Shown here: piece after piece, positions 58,116 through 64,000 of the stretch | Layout: the number at the start of each line of letters is the position of its first letter | Position numbering within the stretch: the stretch's first letter is position 1 | DNA from: Pyxicephalus adspersus | Lineage: Eukaryota; Chordata; Amphibia; Anura; Pyxicephalidae | Length of the DNA stretch: 64,000 nucleotides | Direction: 5' to 3' | NCBI RefSeq assembly: GCF_032062135.1 | Contig: NC_092859.1 | Location: 89,144,542-89,208,541, forward strand | Position numbers and translations under genes: made by a program | The notes under the pieces: model-generated | The model's database searches: none | Told to the model about the DNA's origin: nothing | Seen by the model: the letters and a program-made list of their open reading frames with translations, nothing else

Positions 58116-60320
58116 CCTTTACTGTAATAATGTATGTAGTCAAAAGATTCTCTTACTGTATGGTCGTGCTGTCCTTGCTTTATAAACCTGTAATAGTTAG
58201 TGTCCCAAGTCCTAGTAGTTAGTGTATTAGTAAATTCCAGATGTGTCATTGCTCACAAGAGAAGGGAAACAGGTAAAAGCATGGCCACAAGTTTCCAAAT
58301 TATCAAAAACAAATGTGAATAGAATTGCTTATTTTGTTTATTCAAAATGCTGAAGAGAGATTCCAATGTCTGAGAGCTGCAATATCATCTATTGTATTGT
58401 GTTTTTCTGTTACTGCAGTCACAAATTACAATATTTAGTCACATCAGCATGATTGGACTATACTGCTTTATTCTCCTGATCCGCACAAAGGTCCCAAAAC
58501 TTAAGCTAAGTGTTCCTCCATGATGTTGTTCTGTTCCCCAATTCACCTATAAATAAAACCCTTGCTTCTCTATCTCTATTTAGAGGGGGGGACTTATATT
58601 TATAAATTCAAGTTAATTGCTTTCTATTCCTATTCATATGCATCCTGGTGCTTGTGACACATTGGTATTGTGCTACTCTCCATTTCTTAAGTCAATATAA
58701 AGATTATGTGATAGAGCTGCAAGTCTCAGTTGTTTATCTTGAGATCAGATAAAGTAAAAGTGGATCCTATAAAACATAGCAGTTATGTCATTTATATCTG
58801 TCATATGTAAAAGAACAATTACACCTATTGATCCATTGCATGCAAGTAACTTGCTTCCCTTCTGCTGATGACATTCCCTGTTATCTCTTTGTGAGCATGG
58901 CAATCAAAAGGGCAGTGAAAACTACTTGACTATTGATTAAACAAACTGGTCATTAAAATTGTTACTGACATTCTCTGAACACTCAAGCCCTTTCTTTAGT
59001 TCAGAATGACAATATAACCATACAGGGCCTTTAGGAACCATACTTAATATTCTACAGTATGTGCCCTCCACGTGTTGTTTCACTTTAGCTGTTAATATTT
59101 GGTATGATACAGTTTCAATGTATTTATTTTATGAAGGGATTTTCAAAGTAATGTGAGCACACAGTGAAAAGTCTTTGTATGACAAAATTATTTTTAAATT
59201 CATTTGATTCATTTTCATGTTAAATTCAAATTAGTATTCTAGTATATGTTGAGCAGATACGCAAACATCTACTATTATTGATACATGGCAAGTGAAGGAA
59301 TATTTGTCATACAAGTTAAGACATTTTATCAATATGCAATTATTTACATTAAACATTGCTGCTCTATCCTTGAATTATGGTTTATTCTGTAGCTGTCAAT
59401 ACAGGTCTCTTTTCCTATTGATAAATATCAACAAACAAGCTAATTTGTCATTTTTCTTAGAAGGTCTCTCATTTAGATGTGATTATCAATATATTGTTTC
59501 GCAGAAGATTTGTGTAGAGGTCAGAGGTGGTAATTGATGTGAAAGTATGGACATCAAATGTCCTACAGCTAGATGGTCAGGTCAAGATCAAGTGCAGAAT
59601 GGCACTTGTGTATATACTTTAAGCACAAGGTATATATGCTAAGGCCAGGAAGGAATTATTACTACTGGCTTTTCACTATATACAGAAACAATTACCGCTA
59701 TAATATGGGGGGCAACAACTGCAGCTAGCACACAGAACACAACTCAAGTAAAAAAGTAATAAAGGCCCTTTATTTGGGCCAAAACAATGCAGTTTATCTT
59801 CAGGAAACAAAAATGGAACATAAAGAGCTCATCTTATCTTGTAATAGCTCAAGGTTCATAGCTCTCTCAAGTTCTGTACAGTCCAGTTTACAAATAGTTT
59901 AAGGTTTTGAGTCCAGCTGTTGGGCAGAAGAAATAAAGCTCCTTGTCTACACTTCCTTTCAGCTTGTATGCTGCCGTTCTACGGCAAAACAGAGACACCT
60001 CTGATAACAAATCCTTTTTGGCTGATGCAAAGCCTAGATGTGTTCCCATGTGGAATGGCAAGGTCCACCCAGGACATTCTTCCTGTTCCAGGGCCCTGAA
60101 ACAACTAACAATAGCAACCCTAAGTTGCTTCCTACTATGTCTGGATTCCTTGCCTAGAACACATGTTTTCTCCCATTCATGTAGCCCTGCAGTGATGTAC
60201 AACCAGTTTTGCCAAAATTATTCTTCACAGATGTCCATTTTTAAACCAAAGGGAAGGAAAAAGGGGCAGCAGATAAATCTTGTTCCAGAAACAGCAGATG
60301 GGAGCTTTAGTGTGTGTGCA

Positions 60321-60325
<5 letters not shown>
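58116..60325. other. Intergenic
   Basis: No supported gene. A 178-codon open frame begins at 59,943 and runs into the next microsatellite; its composition and the equally long frame on the opposite strand argue against coding. A fragment at about 59,750-59,800 (CCTTTATTTGGGCCAAAACA) may be repeat-derived. Confidence 0.45.

Positions 60326-60355
<30 letters not shown>
60326..60355. repeat. (AT)15 microsatellite
   Basis: Fifteen AT units preceded by a short TG/GCATGTGC stretch. Confidence 0.95.
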
Positions 60356-60357
<2 letters not shown>

Positions 60358-63075
60358 AATTTGTAGCAGACAAGGACGTCTGCTCTGATTTGCTGGAAAC
60401 ATTTGAAGCCAATGAAAACAATTCTGTCAGGGGATTAAAGGTGAGTTTAGAATCCAGAAACAATGTTCAGTCCATTTAATGGCATCACAATTCTTCTCCA
60501 AGGCCTAACAATTACAAGAACCAGTGTTTTGCACAGAAAATTATGGTTACTGTATTTTTGGGATGATTGTACCATTATCAAGGAACAGTACATAGATTAG
60601 AAAATTAGAAAAACAATTTGAGAAAATAGACCAAACAAGAATCTGGTTTTACAATCAACATACCAATGCATGACAACACACATATTTGGCAACAAATCGG
60701 GCACATTGGGCTGGTCACTGCTCCTTCATCCAACATACAGCTTGACCCTGGCATCCTCTGATTCCTACCTGCTTGGTCCAATGATAGACAGTCTTTTGAA
60801 ACAGCAAATTGATGATAGAGTGAAAGCGGCGTTAAAGAAGTGAGTTTGGCAGTGCAAACTTGACTTTTTTAATGAGGATTTAGGAATTAGGTTCACCTTT
60901 GGCTCAAATGAATTTCTTGTGATGAAGACTGTGTTGAGTAGTACCTACCAATGTGTGAAATTTTCACAACCTATGTAAGTGAGTAAAAAAAAATGTTTTC
61001 TAAATTTTGGTACAGCTCTTAAATGAGTGTGATAATTGGGGGAACTGGGACCAGTATAGCACATCGTCATATACTCCTAAACATTGGCTTTTATTAAATC
61101 CTAAATAAGCTTTGTCCAAAAAAGCTTTTTCATTTTTTTCTGCAAAACAGTAACAGAAACATAAGATTCAGGCAGCAAACTTAAAGTCCAAAAACACTCA
61201 CGACAATCCCAAACGAGTCCCAAAACTCAGGGTGCTTTGTTCTGAGTCTTTACTCCGAACTCTGATAGTTGGTTCCAGCATGCATTATATTTTGTGGATT
61301 TTCAGCAAACAGGAATAATTTTAAAAAGCACTTTATCTGTCTTAGAACAAATCACTGTCTGCTTATGACAATCTCATCAAGTCTACTCTTGATGGGACGA
61401 TAATCACTTGAAACACTGAAAAGATAATCTGTGACAATTTATAACATATGAAATAGAGTACCTCTCATTTAGCATTTGAACACTGGAAAATCTTATAACT
61501 ATATTAAATAGACAAATAGTTTTGTGATTGTACATAAGCACCAAAGGTACATATATAGGTTACATATCCCAAAGGCAGAACATTAATGATAAAATTGCAG
61601 AATATGCATGATGCAGTTTCTCAGAAAACACATTTTTATTTATTAAAATCACTTTAAATTTAAATTAAACAAATAGGAGCTATGGAAATGTTCTGGTTTT
61701 ATCTGATTTTAACAGTTGCTAATACATCTTAATGAACAAAAATAATAGTTTTCCTTAATCTTGATGCCATACTGGTTTCCTCATTCAGATTTTACTGTTG
61801 ACGATAATTAAATTTTATTATGTACATTACGTGCAAGATGTGCATTTAGTATTTTACCACAGATGTTGATTATAAAAAATGTAAGCCATAAACCAGTGGC
61901 TCATATGTATTTGCATGCATCCTTTTATTAGAATTAAATTTAATTAGTTTAACACAACATGTTGGAATAGACTGGGTCAGAGCCTGGCACAGAATTGTCC
62001 CTGGGGACCATGATTGTGATGATATCATCAATTCAATGCCATGTCATTTGGAAAAAGAGCTTTAGTATAATCCTAGCTGCCTTGTTAACACTGTGAAATC
62101 AGGCCTATTGGCAGATTTTATTACTTTCTTTGCATTTGTGCAACACTAACTGTCCTTAATTGGAAAAATAGCTACAGCTTCCTTTTGGGGAACTTAAATG
62201 TCAAAATATTAAAGGATTTAAAGATGTGGCCAGTAGAAGTTCTATGCAAATTATCACTTTTCTGAAAAGAGTCAAGCTTTACCTTTTTCTACCTACCTCC
62301 AGTCTACTGTTTTATTACAACTAGGCAGCCTTACCAAAGGACAGATTTATAAAGTGTAAGAGGGCCGCATTAAGCAACCTTTAAAGGAAATTTAAAAACA
62401 TGTGCGTTTGAGTTTAGTTTGGCTTCTCTGTACCCACACCGAGACAATTATATACTCAGTTTAAATTCTACTGGACTGAGGCAGATTAGGCTTTGTACAG
62501 TGGTACTGAACGGCTCACAGATGTCCCCATTAATTTTCTATGGGCAGCTGCTCGCAATATGCTACATGTAGGAGGGTGTGGATCAGGGATGTAAGGAAGC
62601 AGTAAGCACACCTTAATGCCACTGTCAGTCTGTACATACTGTAATAGTAATAGTCATAGTTTTAAGTAATAATCCAATCTTGATCTAAAGAAAATACAGA
62701 ACAAAAAAAATCTGCTGGTTTTAGGTATAATTTTAGCTGTGGCAATGTTTTGTCTGTATAAAAAAATACCTACAGTTGGATCATAATGGATAATACTTTT
62801 CCAAACTGCTTCAGACTTTGATACTTTCTGAGTCATGAACACAATTTACTTGTCTGGAGAAAAATTTAACTTTGTAGGCAGCTACAGGTACTGTATCTAG
62901 CACTTATAAGTGAATCAAATATTGTGTCCTTTCTACACCTGCTATGGTTCCTCCTGCCATTCGAGGCCTCTCTTCACTACTGTCAAAGCACCCACTGAAT
63001 AACACGCTAATTAATCAACACATACTTTTATAGGTCATCTACTATTAATTTTCCTAATGATATCAATCAGGTTGC
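60356..63075. other. Intergenic, AT-rich
   Basis: No gene or clear repeat identified. Confidence 0.5.
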
Positions 63076-63693
63076 TTAAACCTCCTTAGAGGTAAGCCCG
63101 AGTGTGACTCAGGGTAGAAAAAATTTGCTAAAAGTGGTAACCCCGAGTCACACTCGGGGTAGGTAATCCTATGGGAGGTAATAGTAAGTAGAGCCTTACC
63201 TGATCCGCTGGCGTCCCGCGTTGTCCATGGCCGCGATAGTCTTCTACTCTCTTCTTCTGACCGGCTTATGCATCCGATGAGTCACTGGGGAGTTCCCGGT
63301 GACGTTGGTGCGTGTGTACATTGACGGCGGGGTGGAAAATTCAAAATCGATTTGTATTGCATTTAATACAAAATAACTGTATTGAATGCAATACATTGGA
63401 TTTATATGCATAAAAGCAGTACATTGTTTTCAGGAACATTTATTTTATAGTATATATAATAGTATGAGTATATTATGAATTTTTTTTTTTAAATTAAAAA
63501 AAATTAAAAATTCTTTTTTTTAAATATATAGATTTTTTAATTTATTCAATTTATTATTTTTACATGATTTTGTGTTTCAAACGTTAATATACTCATACTA
63601 TTATAATATACTGTCAAATAAATTTTCATGAAAAACAATGTACCACTTTTAGACATATAAAACTGGAAAGAAATGAACCGCTAGGGAGGTTAA
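63076..63693. mobile_element. TTAA-flanked element (CTCCCTAGCGG ends), composite copy
   Basis: Left border TTAAACCTCCTTAGAGGTAA, right border ACCGCTAGGGAGGTTAA. The left 100 bp is the reverse complement of the right end of 12,728-13,021, and the right 200 bp is the reverse complement of that element's left end. Inside (63,405-63,470) lies a further forward copy of the left-end module, making an internal inverted pair. A GC-rich segment (63,195-63,340) has no counterpart in the short copy. No reading frame for a transposase. Confidence 0.75.
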
Positions 63694-64000
63694 GCCACAG
63701 CTCATCCTAGCATTAAATCTCCTCCTAAATAACTCAATTATCAGATGACAGAGCCTTTTTTTGTTGTTATAGGAAGGCAATGCTCTGTTTTTAGTGAATG
63801 TTTGTATTTGCTACACTTTATAGTATATCACTTCATTTTACGTCATATTTCAGGCCTAATAAATACAAGCCCTCCTTCCACAATTGGATTGTTCTTTGTT
63901 CTGCTGGGCACCACCATCTTAATCTGTCTTCTTCCGGGTTCTTCTTATGCCAATTAATATTTTACTGCACATGCACGAATCAGCTGAGATTTCCTCCTGA
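63694..64000. other. Intergenic to window end
   Basis: A 70-codon + frame (63,745-63,957) has no recognisable similarity; nothing supported. Confidence 0.45.

Noticed and set aside
59888..60463. Minus-strand frames opposite 59,943-60,479
   Set aside because: Mirror frames of the same low-stop region, including the AT microsatellite. No support for coding.
1..64000. tRNA, rRNA, riboswitch or bacterial-type operon features
   Set aside because: None seen on either strand. The spliced gene, repeat content and base composition are those of vertebrate nuclear DNA.

Overview
The window is AT-rich vertebrate nuclear DNA. It carries the 3' end of one large spliced gene on the + strand, followed by about 32 kb of repeat-filled intergenic DNA. 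Joining the exons gives the C-terminal 675 residues of neuron navigator 3 (NAV3). A frog or close relative is the best guess for the source. That is an inference from a protein close to but distinct from the mammalian one, and from repeat types I associate with anuran genomes (TTAA-flanked CTCCCTAGCGG elements, palindromic CCTGATTTATTAAAGCTC elements, L1/Tx1-like LINEs with a coiled-coil/RRM ORF1, Tc1 transposons). No database was consulted.

1-31,965: NAV3. Fourteen exons (566-738 to 28,353-28,472) have AG/GT borders, continuous reading phase and a final TAA. They encode a basic Ser-rich segment, a 66-nt phase-symmetric cassette exon (1637-1702), a coiled coil, and the C-terminal AAA+ ATPase module (Walker A at 13,574-13,597; Walker B-like LPLVVILDN in the next exon; an Arg-rich segment at 19,013-19,209). 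A 3' UTR follows, with candidate poly(A) signals at 29.8, 30.6, 31.1 and 31.94 kb. Five UGUANAUA (Pumilio-type) motifs between 29.77 and 31.74 kb favour the distal end. The introns hold several small non-autonomous DNA transposons.

31,966-64,000: intergenic, no supportable host gene. It contains an old, shredded L1-like ORF2 relic on + (about 32.16-34.09 kb). It also contains a full-length but dead L1/Tx1-like retrotransposon on - (38,309-44,527), with an 11-bp target-site duplication, a poly(A) tail, ORF1 and ORF2. Further features are a decayed Tc1/mariner transposon (about 44,831-45,917), two adjacent TA-flanked MITEs (48,879-49,854), palindromic MITEs, a composite TTAA-flanked element (63,076-63,693), and several blocks I cannot classify.

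The most informative points are: the cassette exon, whose retention or skipping both keep frame; the precise lesions in the young-looking LINE (stop plus 20-nt duplication in ORF1, two endonuclease active-site substitutions, an apparent RT internal deletion, frameshifts); and three MITE families that share one terminal architecture but have unrelated interiors, namely a two-orientation repeat array, a 46-bp-arm hairpin, and a 25-bp minisatellite whose every unit is itself a hairpin. I found no evidence of a new multigene system.
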